Source of the DNA: an uncultured Acidobacteriota bacterium
Lineage (GTDB): Bacteria > Acidobacteriota > Terriglobia > Bryobacterales > Bryobacteraceae
DNA: 36,290 bases
Assembly (NCBI GenBank): GCA_902825945.1
Contig: CADECY010000075.1
Coordinates: 1-36,290, forward strand
Direction of reading: 5' to 3'
Numbering within the stretch: the stretch's first letter is position 1; every line of letters begins with the position of its first letter. The notes beneath the pieces are model-generated. The model did not search any database. It saw only the letters and a program-made list of their open reading frames with translations, and was not told the origin of the DNA. Shown one piece after another: positions 8,422 to 16,170 of this stretch. The position numbers and the translations under genes were made by a program.

Positions 8422-9858
8422 ATGAAAACCCAACGAGCATCCAACGAGAATGACCGTGTTCGAATCGAAGAGTGGCTTGACAGCCAAGTGTTCGAGGAGA
8501 TCGCCCATCGCTTCCATCTGTGCGGCATCGGCATGGGCCGCAAGGAAACCGGAGGCCGAACGACGGACTTCCTCTCGATCCGCTTCTACGTCGACAAGAA
8601 GGCGGACAGTCACGCAAGAGCCATCGGCGACGAGATTCCACGCTACATCGAGTCGCGTTCGCCGTCGGGGTCCGTGACTCTCCCCACCGACGTCATCGAA
8701 TTGCCCCCCGCCGAGCCGCAGGCGGACCCGCGAGGCGTGCTCCGGCCCGTACCTGGCGGAGCGAACATCGGCGCTGGCGGAGCAAGTGGCACGCTCGGCG
8801 GCACGGTGATCGACGAAACCGACCGGACCACCGTGATGCTTTCCGTCGAGCACCTTTTCGGTTCGATTCCGGGAACTCCGATCATTCAGCCGAGCCTGCG
8901 TCACGGTGGGACTTCGTCCCACAGGATCGGTGCTGTCAAACGGGCAGTCAGCATGGCGGCCTCTGGAGGGACGGTCGATGCGGCTATCGGAGCGCCAGAC
9001 TCGCCGAACCTTGTCTCCGACGAAGTGCTCGACATCGTGCCCAGAGTCAATTTCGTTGGCCGCGCGACAGAGCAGATGCGCGTTCAGAAGTTCGGCCAAG
9101 CCACCCGGTTTACTCGCGGCGTCATTGTCGATACGCGCTTGACGAGGTCCTATCGCGACGGAGTGATGAGGGACGCGATCTTGATCAGTGGCGAGGAGGA
9201 CTGGTCCTCCGATGGCGACTCGGGCGCGTTCGTTCTGACAGACGGCGATAGTCCGGTACTTGTCGGCCTGCATTTCGCTGGTGGATACGGGTGGGGCTAC
9301 GCTTGCAAGGCCGAGAATGTCTTCCCTGCTCTGCGTATCCTCACGGTGTGCCTCCAGGGAACCTCCAACATGATCTCGGGAGTTCTACGATTCAACGATG
9401 GACTGGGCGAGGGCCCCTTCGCTTCTGCTCTGCAAGCCAATGCGGAGCTGCTCGGCAGATCGCGGCAGAGGTTGGCCCGCATCAAGAGGCAGGGCCGGTC
9501 CGCGGAGCCCGCCCAGTCAGTGGTGGCACAGCGGGTCCGGTGGATGGAGCATCTCCTTGCCGACAGCGAAGCCCGCTCCCGCTGTCTCCGCGCGCTGTCA
9601 CCCCTGGCGGCTGGAGCACCCGATCCCATTGCGGTCCTCACCCGTCCGATCGGTGCTGAAGGGCTTCACCATCTGCGGAGGCTTGCCGCCGCGGACCCGT
9701 TGGCTGGCGAGTTCCTGGGTAGTCTCGATTCGTGGACGCCGGAGCACTCGCTCGGCTCCATTTTGGGGCTCGAGGACGAACTGCGGTTCGGCCGCCGCGG
9801 GCGTCCCGCTCAGGGTGAAGCTGGAGCGTCTGAATCGGCGCCGGCACTTTCGCGTTAG
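8422..9858 (+). CDS. NAL1-like trypsin-fold serine peptidase
   Basis: 478 residues from the ATG at 8422, which has AGGAGA five bases upstream; an in-frame ATG at 8365 has none. There is no signal peptide, so it is predicted cytosolic. A trypsin-like core spans about residues 110-300: 'GTLGGTV' strand, then 'LSVEHLFG' giving His144, 'TVDAAIG' giving Asp186, 'QKFGQATRFTRGVI' (the KxGxxTxxTxG-like element), and 'SDGDSGAFV' giving Ser267. These fit a His-Asp-Ser triad as in bacterial relatives of the plant NAL1 protease family. A polar, Arg-rich C-terminal region of about 170 residues has no recognised domain. It is divergent from the PPC operon and convergent with the enolase pair. The substrate is unknown; residue roles are assigned by motif only. 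Confidence 0.8.
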   Translation: MKTQRASNENDRVRIEEWLDSQVFEEIAHRFHLCGIGMGRKETGGRTTDFLSIRFYVDKKADSHARAIGDEIPRYIESRSPSGSVTLPTDVIELPPAEPQADPRGVLRPVPGGANIGAGGASGTLGGTVIDETDRTTVMLSVEHLFGSIPGTPIIQPSLRHGGTSSHRIGAVKRAVSMAASGGTVDAAIGAPDSPNLVSDEVLDIVPRVNFVGRATEQMRVQKFGQATRFTRGVIVDTRLTRSYRDGVMRDAILISGEEDWSSDGDSGAFVLTDGDSPVLVGLHFAGGYGWGYACKAENVFPALRILTVCLQGTSNMISGVLRFNDGLGEGPFASALQANAELLGRSRQRLARIKRQGRSAEPAQSVVAQRVRWMEHLLADSEARSRCLRALSPLAAGAPDPIAVLTRPIGAEGLHHLRRLAAADPLAGEFLGSLDSWTPEHSLGSILGLEDELRFGRRGRPAQGEAGASESAPALSR

Positions 9859-9879
9859 CCCGAGGACTCCCTGCTTGGC

Positions 9880-9912
9880 TGAGCGCCGCACCGGAACGCC
9901 GGGCGGCGCTCA
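9880..9912. terminator. Strong hairpin between convergent genes
   Basis: TGAGCGCCGC (9880-9889) pairs with GCGGCGCTCA (9903-9912), and an inner CCGG/CCGG pair (9891-9894, 9899-9902) extends it to a 14-bp stem with one bulged A and an AACG loop. It starts 21 bases after the peptidase stop and overlaps the stop codon of the minus-strand enolase. No T-tract on either side; probably serves both directions. Confidence 0.5.
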
Positions 9913-11223
9913 GTTGCTCACGATCGAACCGTTGGAGAAACGCTTCGGTCCGAAGTTGCCGTCCTCGAGCGATGCCGGATGGCGCGCGGCGGCCTTCTCA
10001 TCGAGATCGACACCGAATCCCGGAGCCTCATTGAGGAACAGGTATCCTTCCTTGACAACGGGCGTTCCCGGGAAGATCTCGCGGAGCGCGTCGCTCGCCA
10101 CGAAGGCGCCTTCCTGAATTCCGAAGTTCGGAGAAGCGAGGTCCAAGTGCCCATTGGCGGCGTGGCCCACCGGAGAGAGATCGCCGGGCGCGTGCCACGC
10201 GGTCCGCACGTTGAACCACTCGCCCAAGGCCGCCACCTTGTAGGCCATCGTGAATCCGCCGATCGCCGGAATGTGGATGCGAATGAAATCGATCAGGCGA
10301 TCCGTGATGAGCGACGCGTACTCGTTACGATTCACGAATTTTTCGCCGAGAGCGATCGGCACGCTGCATTGCGGCCGCAGGATCTTCAAATATCCAACGT
10401 CTTCGGGATAGAACGGATCCTCGAAAAAGTACGGTCGATACGGCTCGAGCCGTTTGATCATCTGGATCGTTTGCATGGGCGGCAGTTGCCCGTGCAGATG
10501 CTGCATCAGTTCGATCTCGCCGCCCGAGACCTTGCGTACGTGCTCCCAGATCGCGGGAATCGCGCGGGACCACTCGTCCGGATCGATCACTGGACCCGAG
10601 CCGAGCGGCGCGCCGAGCTCCATGTTGCCCACGCCGTGCCCCGGTTTCACTGCACGTCCGCGATAGTTCAAGCGGACATGGCGGAATCCGCGCGATACCG
10701 CCTTCGCGATGCTCTCCGCCATTTCCGCGCCGGTATTGCCGGACGCGTCGCCGTAGCACTGCACGGCGCCGCGGGTCCTTCCTCCCAGCAACTGGTAGAC
10801 CGGCATGTTGGCGCGCTTTCCCTTGATGTCCCACAGCGCCATCTCGACTCCGCTGATCGCGTAGTTCTCCACCGGACCACCGCGCCACAATCCGGCCGCG
10901 TTCATCGAGTGATAGAGATCCTCCACCTGATCGGGATCCTTGCCCATCACGAACGGCTTCAGATAACGATCGACGAAGGCCATCACCGCGCCGGGCCGAA
11001 AGACGAACGACGCGCAGCCGAGCCCGTACAGTCCGGCTTCACTCGTCTCCACCTTGACGATTACCAGACGCTGCATCGTGGACTTCGATCCATCGGCGTA
11101 GGGAGGATTGGTGACGATCACGCGCACTCCGGTAATCGTCAGCGGCTTCTGAGCTCGCGTGGTCTGGGCGTACGCCTGCGCCATCGCCGCGGTCGGCAGG
11201 GCGAACATCTCACGGCGCCGCAT
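9910..11223 (-). CDS. Exported mannonate dehydratase-like enolase-superfamily protein (altered metal site)
   Basis: 437 residues with an Arg-rich exported N-terminus (RRREMF, then 'AMAQAYAQ'). The enolase-superfamily N-terminal cap is followed by a TIM barrel. The closest family seen is the ManD/RspA type ('ALWDIKGKRANMPVYQLLGGR', 'RLEPYRPYFFEDPFYPED', 'GEKFVNRNEY', 'PNFGIQEGAF'). ManD removes water from D-mannonate to give 2-keto-3-deoxygluconate. The first metal ligand, normally Asp in 'HDVH/HDIH', is His here ('QHLH', codon CAT), while the two Glu ligands in FFEDP and GEKF are kept. The paralogue upstream keeps the Asp. Activity may therefore be changed or lost. The ATG overlaps the paralogue's stop by one base (TGATG), so the two are translationally linked. 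Confidence 0.88.
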   Translation of the reverse strand: MRRREMFALPTAAMAQAYAQTTRAQKPLTITGVRVIVTNPPYADGSKSTMQRLVIVKVETSEAGLYGLGCASFVFRPGAVMAFVDRYLKPFVMGKDPDQVEDLYHSMNAAGLWRGGPVENYAISGVEMALWDIKGKRANMPVYQLLGGRTRGAVQCYGDASGNTGAEMAESIAKAVSRGFRHVRLNYRGRAVKPGHGVGNMELGAPLGSGPVIDPDEWSRAIPAIWEHVRKVSGGEIELMQHLHGQLPPMQTIQMIKRLEPYRPYFFEDPFYPEDVGYLKILRPQCSVPIALGEKFVNRNEYASLITDRLIDFIRIHIPAIGGFTMAYKVAALGEWFNVRTAWHAPGDLSPVGHAANGHLDLASPNFGIQEGAFVASDALREIFPGTPVVKEGYLFLNEAPGFGVDLDEKAAARHPASLEDGNFGPKRFSNGSIVSN

Positions 11224-12551
11224 CAGTTGGCCACCACCCCGCCTTCGCGGCGCCGTTTCGGTCCGAAATTGCCCGGATCATCAGGCAACGGGAACCTCGC
11301 CGCGAGTTTCTCGTCGATATCGATTCCGAGTCCCGGCTTGTCGTTGCCGTACATGAAGCCGTTGCGGATCTTCGGCGCGCCGGGAAAAATCTCTTCCACC
11401 GTGTCTCCGAACACGATTCGCTCCTGAATACCGAAGTTGGGAATTGCGAGATCGAGATGGAGGTTCGCCGCGTGTCCAATGGGCGACGTGTCCCGCGGAC
11501 CGTGCCACGCGCTCCGCACGCCATGCCACTCGCACAATACCGCCAGGCGCCGCGCGCGCGTGATGCCGCCGATGTAGGACTGGTGGATGCGGATGAAGTC
11601 GATCAGGCGATCCTTGATGAGCCCAACGTACTCATGGTTGTTCACGAACTTCTCGCCGATGGCGATCGGAGCGGTGGTCGCTTGACGAAGCCGCGGCATG
11701 AAGCCGATGTCTTCCGGATAAAACGGATCTTCGATGAAGTACGGCCGGAATGGTTCGATCCGCTTGATCATATCGATGCACTCGGCCGGATGCAGTTCAC
11801 CGTGGATATCGTGCAGCAGTTCGATCTCGTCTCCGAAGCGCTTCCGCATTGCCTCGAAGAGCTTCGGAGTTTCGCGAACGTAGCGCGATCCGTTTTGGAC
11901 GTGCGACACGGGCATGCCCTGATTCGCCGGGGTCATCGCCGCGGCTGACGCGGGAACCGTCGTGTCGGTGAGTTCGATGCGGATATGGCGGAAACCTTCG
12001 GCGATCAACCGCTGAACGCTGTCGCCGCATTCGATCGCGTCGCGTCCACCCGCGTGCGCATAACATTCCGCCGCGGCGCGCATCTTGCCGCCGAGCAATT
12101 GATAAACCGGCATTCCGGCGCGCTTGCCCTTGATGTCCCACAGAGCCATGTCGATGCCGCTGATGGCGTTGTGCAGCACGGGTCCGCTGCGCCACAGCGA
12201 ACTCGCGTTCATCGCGCCCCACAGATCCTCGATGTTGTCCGCGTTCTTGCCGATGACGAAGGGCCGGAGCGATTCCTGGATCGCGCGCGCGACGGATTCG
12301 GGGCGGAACGTGAAAGTCGCGCAGCCCACGCCGTACAATCCCGGTTCCGATGTTTCGACCTTGGTGACCACGAGCCGCTGCTGGGCCTTGTTCTGAAATC
12401 CGGGGAACGGCGGACACGTCATGATCACGCGCGCGTTCGTGATCTTCAGGGGCGGGAGTCCGCGAGTGGCCTGCGCGTAGGCCGCCGTGCCAGTGCCAGT
12501 GCCGATGCTGGCCGCTGTCGCGGCTCGCAGCGTGTCGCGTCGAGTGATCAT
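11223..12551 (-). CDS. Exported mannonate dehydratase-like enolase-superfamily protein
   Basis: 442 residues from the ATG at 12551, which has GGAG at good spacing; the in-frame ATG at 12560 lies directly against that site. Tat-like N-terminus (TRRDTLRAATAAS, ending 'AAYAQ'). ManD-type enolase features are intact: 'ALWDIKGKRAGMPVYQLLGGK', 'LLHDIHGEL' carrying the first metal Asp and the catalytic-type His, 'FIEDPFYPED' and 'GEKFVNNHEY' for the two Glu ligands, and 'HGPRDTSPIGH' plus 'PNFGIQER' at the barrel end. It probably dehydrates an aldonic acid; mannonate is only the nearest named substrate. Known characterised ManD proteins are cytosolic, so export is unusual. It is the first gene of a two-gene operon with its paralogue. 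Confidence 0.88.
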   Translation of the reverse strand: MITRRDTLRAATAASIGTGTGTAAYAQATRGLPPLKITNARVIMTCPPFPGFQNKAQQRLVVTKVETSEPGLYGVGCATFTFRPESVARAIQESLRPFVIGKNADNIEDLWGAMNASSLWRSGPVLHNAISGIDMALWDIKGKRAGMPVYQLLGGKMRAAAECYAHAGGRDAIECGDSVQRLIAEGFRHIRIELTDTTVPASAAAMTPANQGMPVSHVQNGSRYVRETPKLFEAMRKRFGDEIELLHDIHGELHPAECIDMIKRIEPFRPYFIEDPFYPEDIGFMPRLRQATTAPIAIGEKFVNNHEYVGLIKDRLIDFIRIHQSYIGGITRARRLAVLCEWHGVRSAWHGPRDTSPIGHAANLHLDLAIPNFGIQERIVFGDTVEEIFPGAPKIRNGFMYGNDKPGLGIDIDEKLAARFPLPDDPGNFGPKRRREGGVVAN

Positions 12552-12695
12552 GCTCTTCATCTCCGGCCTATCCAGCGTACTCCAACCGGGTGAACTTGGC
12601 GTGATTCGGGATTTCTTAAGTTGCTTTGCACTATTTTCGTCGCGTTCCCGCTATACAATTTCGTAGGGCGAAACCTGCCCACCAAAGGAGCACCC

Positions 12696-14087
12696 ATGGC
12701 ACAGCCTGATTTCACCAACCTCGCGGCGGCGACACTCGACTCACGCACCGCCGCGCTCGACACCGATCCGGGGCCCGCTGACCCGACGGACTTCGACAAC
12801 CTGCGGGGCCGCTTGGCCGCCGTTCGCGACAAGCTGCCACCGCTCTACCGGACCACCTTCCACGATCCTTACGTGAACACGCTGAACCAACTGGGCCGCG
12901 CGGGCTTCACGGACATACTGCTGGACGACCCCACTCGTGAAAGCACCGGCGGACTCTTGATGGATTCCGCGCATGCGATTCTTCAGAATGGTGAGGGCTT
13001 CGAATCCAAGGCGATCGACGCCTTCCAGGAGGTCGTTTCGGATCTCTACGACGGCTTTCTGAGCGAAGAGGACCGGCGGGGCGTCGAACCGCCCGACAAG
13101 GGCGTGATTCCTCCGCTTGTCAAGTTCGGCGCACCGGATTTCGGTCCATACACGTGGCCGATTGACGCAACCAGTTCCCTGGGATGCGAAGCCGGTATTG
13201 TTAGCCTCCCGCCGTCGCATGCCCGCTCAGGACTGCTTGGTTGGGCGACGCTCGGCCATGAGACGGCCGGGCACGACATCCTCGGCGCCGACACCGGGCT
13301 CAAGGCCGAATTGGCGGCTGCCGTCCGGGCTGGGGTCATGGCCGCCGTCAACCGTCAAGCGCTGGCACGCTACTGGTCCAGCAGGATCGATGAAACCGCC
13401 TCCGATGTGCTCGGCATTCTGAACATGGGGCCGGCGGCAGGCATCGGATTGATCGGCTATTTTCGCGGCTTGGGAAACGGAAAGCTGAGGAGCGACGGTC
13501 CGGCGAACGATCCCCACCCCGCGGATATTGTCAGGGGCTTCCTCGCTGCCGAGACGGTGCGGCTGCTCGATTTCTCCGATGCGGGCGCGTGGGCTTCCGC
13601 GATCGAAGCGGAGACGATGCGTGATGTCCAAACCATCCGGCTTGCGGGTATCACCGTTACTGTCGCCCAGGCCAAGAGCATGGCGAAAGCGGTTGCGAAG
13701 GCAATCGTCGAAACGCCGATGGCGAGCCTGGAGCAGACAGCTCTGGGCGAGATACAGAATTGGCACGACAGCGACGAAGAGACCGTGGCGTCACTTCGCG
13801 ACAATCTGCGGAATCCCGGGCCGCTTGCGGCCAATCTGAGCGGCGGCTTCTTCGCCGCACACGTGGTGGCCGCGGCGGTCACCTTGTCGATCGCGGAGGG
13901 CAATGTGGCCACCGTGCAGACACGCATGATCGGACTGCTCAAGAAGATGCACGACAGCAATCCGGCGTGGGGACCGTTGTTCATCCGTCATCCCGGCAAC
14001 ATCAAACGGCATCGAACCTACGTGCCGCAAGCCGCCGAGGCGCCGGCGCCAGTGGCCAAGAGCCGCGCCGCGCGGGCGGGCCGCTGA
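12696..14087 (+). CDS. Putative zinc metallopeptidase with HExxGH motif
   Basis: 463 residues from the ATG at 12696, with AAAGGAG five bases upstream; the frame opens earlier but that extension has no ribosome site. No signal peptide is visible. The key feature is 'LGHETAGHDI' (H188, E189, H193), which spaces the histidines one residue wider than the common HExxH. A second acidic motif 'DETASD' (E233) follows about 40 residues later and could supply the third ligand. This pairing resembles dipeptidyl peptidase III (family M49: HExxGH, then EExRxE/D), but I see no other similarity to M49 and the protein is shorter. The C-terminus is Ala/Arg-rich. Peptidase activity is inference from motifs. 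It is divergent from the enolase pair and convergent with the hydrolase at 14129. Confidence 0.7.
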   Translation: MAQPDFTNLAAATLDSRTAALDTDPGPADPTDFDNLRGRLAAVRDKLPPLYRTTFHDPYVNTLNQLGRAGFTDILLDDPTRESTGGLLMDSAHAILQNGEGFESKAIDAFQEVVSDLYDGFLSEEDRRGVEPPDKGVIPPLVKFGAPDFGPYTWPIDATSSLGCEAGIVSLPPSHARSGLLGWATLGHETAGHDILGADTGLKAELAAAVRAGVMAAVNRQALARYWSSRIDETASDVLGILNMGPAAGIGLIGYFRGLGNGKLRSDGPANDPHPADIVRGFLAAETVRLLDFSDAGAWASAIEAETMRDVQTIRLAGITVTVAQAKSMAKAVAKAIVETPMASLEQTALGEIQNWHDSDEETVASLRDNLRNPGPLAANLSGGFFAAHVVAAAVTLSIAEGNVATVQTRMIGLLKKMHDSNPAWGPLFIRHPGNIKRHRTYVPQAAEAPAPVAKSRAARAGR

Positions 14088-14094
14088 GAGGTCA

Positions 14095-14120
14095 GGCGCG
14101 GAGCCGCGCTGCTCCGCGCC
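14095..14120. terminator. Perfect 10-bp hairpin between convergent genes
   Basis: GGCGCGGAGC (14095-14104) and GCTCCGCGCC (14111-14120) around a six-base loop, between the metallopeptidase stop (14087) and the hydrolase stop (14129). No T-tract on either strand. Likely a shared terminator. Confidence 0.5.
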
Positions 14121-14128
14121 CACTCCAT

Positions 14129-16057
14129 TCAGCGCAATACGTCGCTTTTCTCGGCTTCCGCGATCAGAGTCGCCGCGTCCTCCGCCAGCAAGAACCGTTC
14201 CCGCACCGCCTTCTCCGCCGCGGCCTTCACTCGCGCGGCATAGCCATCGTGCGAACCATAGCGCTCTTCAAGCGATGGGCGCTGATCTCCGGCCGCGTTA
14301 CGTTCGGCCTTGGTGCGTGCGAAGGGGATGTAGCCGCCAGTGAGATTGCAAATGCGGCCGGCATTGAAACCCTTCGCGGTCACGTTCCAGCCGAGATAGG
14401 TTCCGAGTGGAACGTCAAGCATCACCGAGCGGACTCCCTCGATTTCGTTGCCATCCGAGTCGACTCGCGGTACGAGCATCGGAAAGATGCGCCGGATGAC
14501 CGGCGGTTGTTTCGCGATCACGCCCGAAACGTCGGCGTAGCGGAAGCGCGGTCCGAAGTCGTAGTCATAGAGCGGATTGATGAGCCCGTCGGGCGAGGGC
14601 GCGCCGGGAATCGCCGGGAAACCGATCGCGTCGCGCGACGGCGGCACGAGATCGCCACGATCGAGGCGCGGATAACGGCTTGGCGGCGGCAACGTTCCGT
14701 TCACGACCCATTCGGTGAGCGCGACGAGGAGCGCGCGATCGGTGGCACGCTCAGGGTTCGGATTGGCCGCCAACACGCAGACGCCGGCCGGTTTCGCTGG
14801 CTTGGTCGAGATGATGCCATTGCCTCCACCGTGACTCGTCGCCGGATGATAGTAGCGGCGCACTTCCGGCGGCAGCGGGATATCGGTATCGGCGTTCTTG
14901 CCCACGAATCCCGGCGATCCGCGGAGATTCCAGAATTCGTTCGAGCCGAGCGTTTCGATGATCTTCGGACAAGTTCCGGACGCGCGACAACGGCCGAGAA
15001 GGCCCGCGTCGCCACCCCACCAGAGTATGCCGTCGCTGCCCGCTTCAAAAAGGCTCGACGTTCCGCCCGGAACGCCGAAGCGGATGTTCATCGCGAGCAA
15101 GCGCGCCGCGATGTGCGGATTCACGCCGTCGAATACGCGCAAGCCCGATTCTGATTGATTGAATCCGAGGTGCAGAAACGCCCGGATGAAGTTGCCCGAT
15201 TGAGACGAGCCCCAGCCGAGCACGTGGCGAATCGCGCCCGCCGCGGGATTGCCTTGGGTTGCCGAGCGAACGAACGAGATCAGGTCGCGTGTGGCCGCGA
15301 ATCCGATACCGAGCACGAGCGGGTCTTTCGCGGTGAACTTCAGCTCATAGAGATACGCGGGATCGAAGCCGCCGGCGGCGCAGATCTTGCCGGGATCGGG
15401 CTTGCCGGGAAACGGCGCTGTCTCGCAATCGGCGAACGCCCACTGGGAGGGAGCGATCGGAGTGACGGGTCCACCCTCGAACGTGCGGCGTCCAAGAAGC
15501 GCTTTCGAAGAATCGAGCGAGGCGGCGCGATGATAAGCATGCGGACCGATCGAGTTCGCCATCGCGAGCGTCTTCGTGCCCGGATCGAAATTGACCCAGC
15601 GCGCAAGCACGGGTCCGGTGATGCTCGAGCCATCGCGATGGCGCGCAACCGGGACCGCGATCGTCTCCGAGCGCGGCGACGGCTTCAGGTCGCCCTGCCA
15701 TCCGCTGGTGAGGATCGTGTAGCCGCGTTCGAGAAACATCGGATCGATCGCCGGAATCCCGCCACGATTCGGCACTTGATAGAAGAGGACACCGTTGCCC
15801 TTGGCGCGATCCTTGGGGCGGGTGAGCGTGAAAGTTGCGGTGTACTCGACGAAGCCCGCGGCATTGCGCGGCGCCAATTCAATATCGGTGATGATCGCGT
15901 TGAGCGGGTCGCGCGGATCGAGTTCACCATGCGCGCGTCCCTTGATGCGCTCGTGCGTGGCCCCGGCTGGTTCGGTGCTGTCGATTGTCATTTTCACGGT
16001 GCGCGCCGGGAGCGGTGCGGCAAGGCAGAACGCAGCGAAGATCGCAAACCTCGTCAT
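14129..16057 (-). CDS. Secreted alpha/beta hydrolase domain protein
   Basis: 642 residues from the ATG at 16057, chosen because it opens a clear signal peptide ('RFAIFAAFCLAAPLPA'); the frame runs a further 117 codons upstream but those overlap the next gene and look non-coding. The body resembles the large 'alpha/beta hydrolase domain' family (Abhydrolase_10): 'VPNRGG' early, 'RGYTILTSGWQGD' around 111-123, and the nucleophile element 'GSSQSGNF' with Ser285. C-terminal parts include 'YDYGP'-like 'YDYDFGPRF' and 'GTYLGWN'. Probably a periplasmic esterase or related hydrolase; no substrate can be named. It lies about 110 bases downstream of the nitroreductase-like gene on the same strand. Confidence 0.85.
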   Translation of the reverse strand: MTRFAIFAAFCLAAPLPARTVKMTIDSTEPAGATHERIKGRAHGELDPRDPLNAIITDIELAPRNAAGFVEYTATFTLTRPKDRAKGNGVLFYQVPNRGGIPAIDPMFLERGYTILTSGWQGDLKPSPRSETIAVPVARHRDGSSITGPVLARWVNFDPGTKTLAMANSIGPHAYHRAASLDSSKALLGRRTFEGGPVTPIAPSQWAFADCETAPFPGKPDPGKICAAGGFDPAYLYELKFTAKDPLVLGIGFAATRDLISFVRSATQGNPAAGAIRHVLGWGSSQSGNFIRAFLHLGFNQSESGLRVFDGVNPHIAARLLAMNIRFGVPGGTSSLFEAGSDGILWWGGDAGLLGRCRASGTCPKIIETLGSNEFWNLRGSPGFVGKNADTDIPLPPEVRRYYHPATSHGGGNGIISTKPAKPAGVCVLAANPNPERATDRALLVALTEWVVNGTLPPPSRYPRLDRGDLVPPSRDAIGFPAIPGAPSPDGLINPLYDYDFGPRFRYADVSGVIAKQPPVIRRIFPMLVPRVDSDGNEIEGVRSVMLDVPLGTYLGWNVTAKGFNAGRICNLTGGYIPFARTKAERNAAGDQRPSLEERYGSHDGYAARVKAAAEKAVRERFLLAEDAATLIAEAEKSDVLR

Positions 16058-16170
16058 GAGAAGCTCAGTGTACTCCAGTCGTGTGGCGATGGTTGAACGG
16101 AGAGGATCTGGGGACAAGGGATGGTGGAGCCGCTCGCAGCGGGTGTTGGCCCACGGAGGAAGGCGGGAGA

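Noticed and set aside
9979..11427. A 482-residue plus-strand frame across the two enolase genes
   Set aside because: It spans the junction of two well-supported minus-strand genes and has the composition of a shadow frame.
12626..12657. Promoter for the metallopeptidase gene (TTGCAC and TATACA)
   Set aside because: The spacing is 20 bases, too long for a standard sigma70 promoter, and alternatives were no better.
12696..14087. Naming the metallopeptidase as dipeptidyl peptidase III
   Set aside because: Only the short zinc motifs agree; length and the remaining sequence do not.
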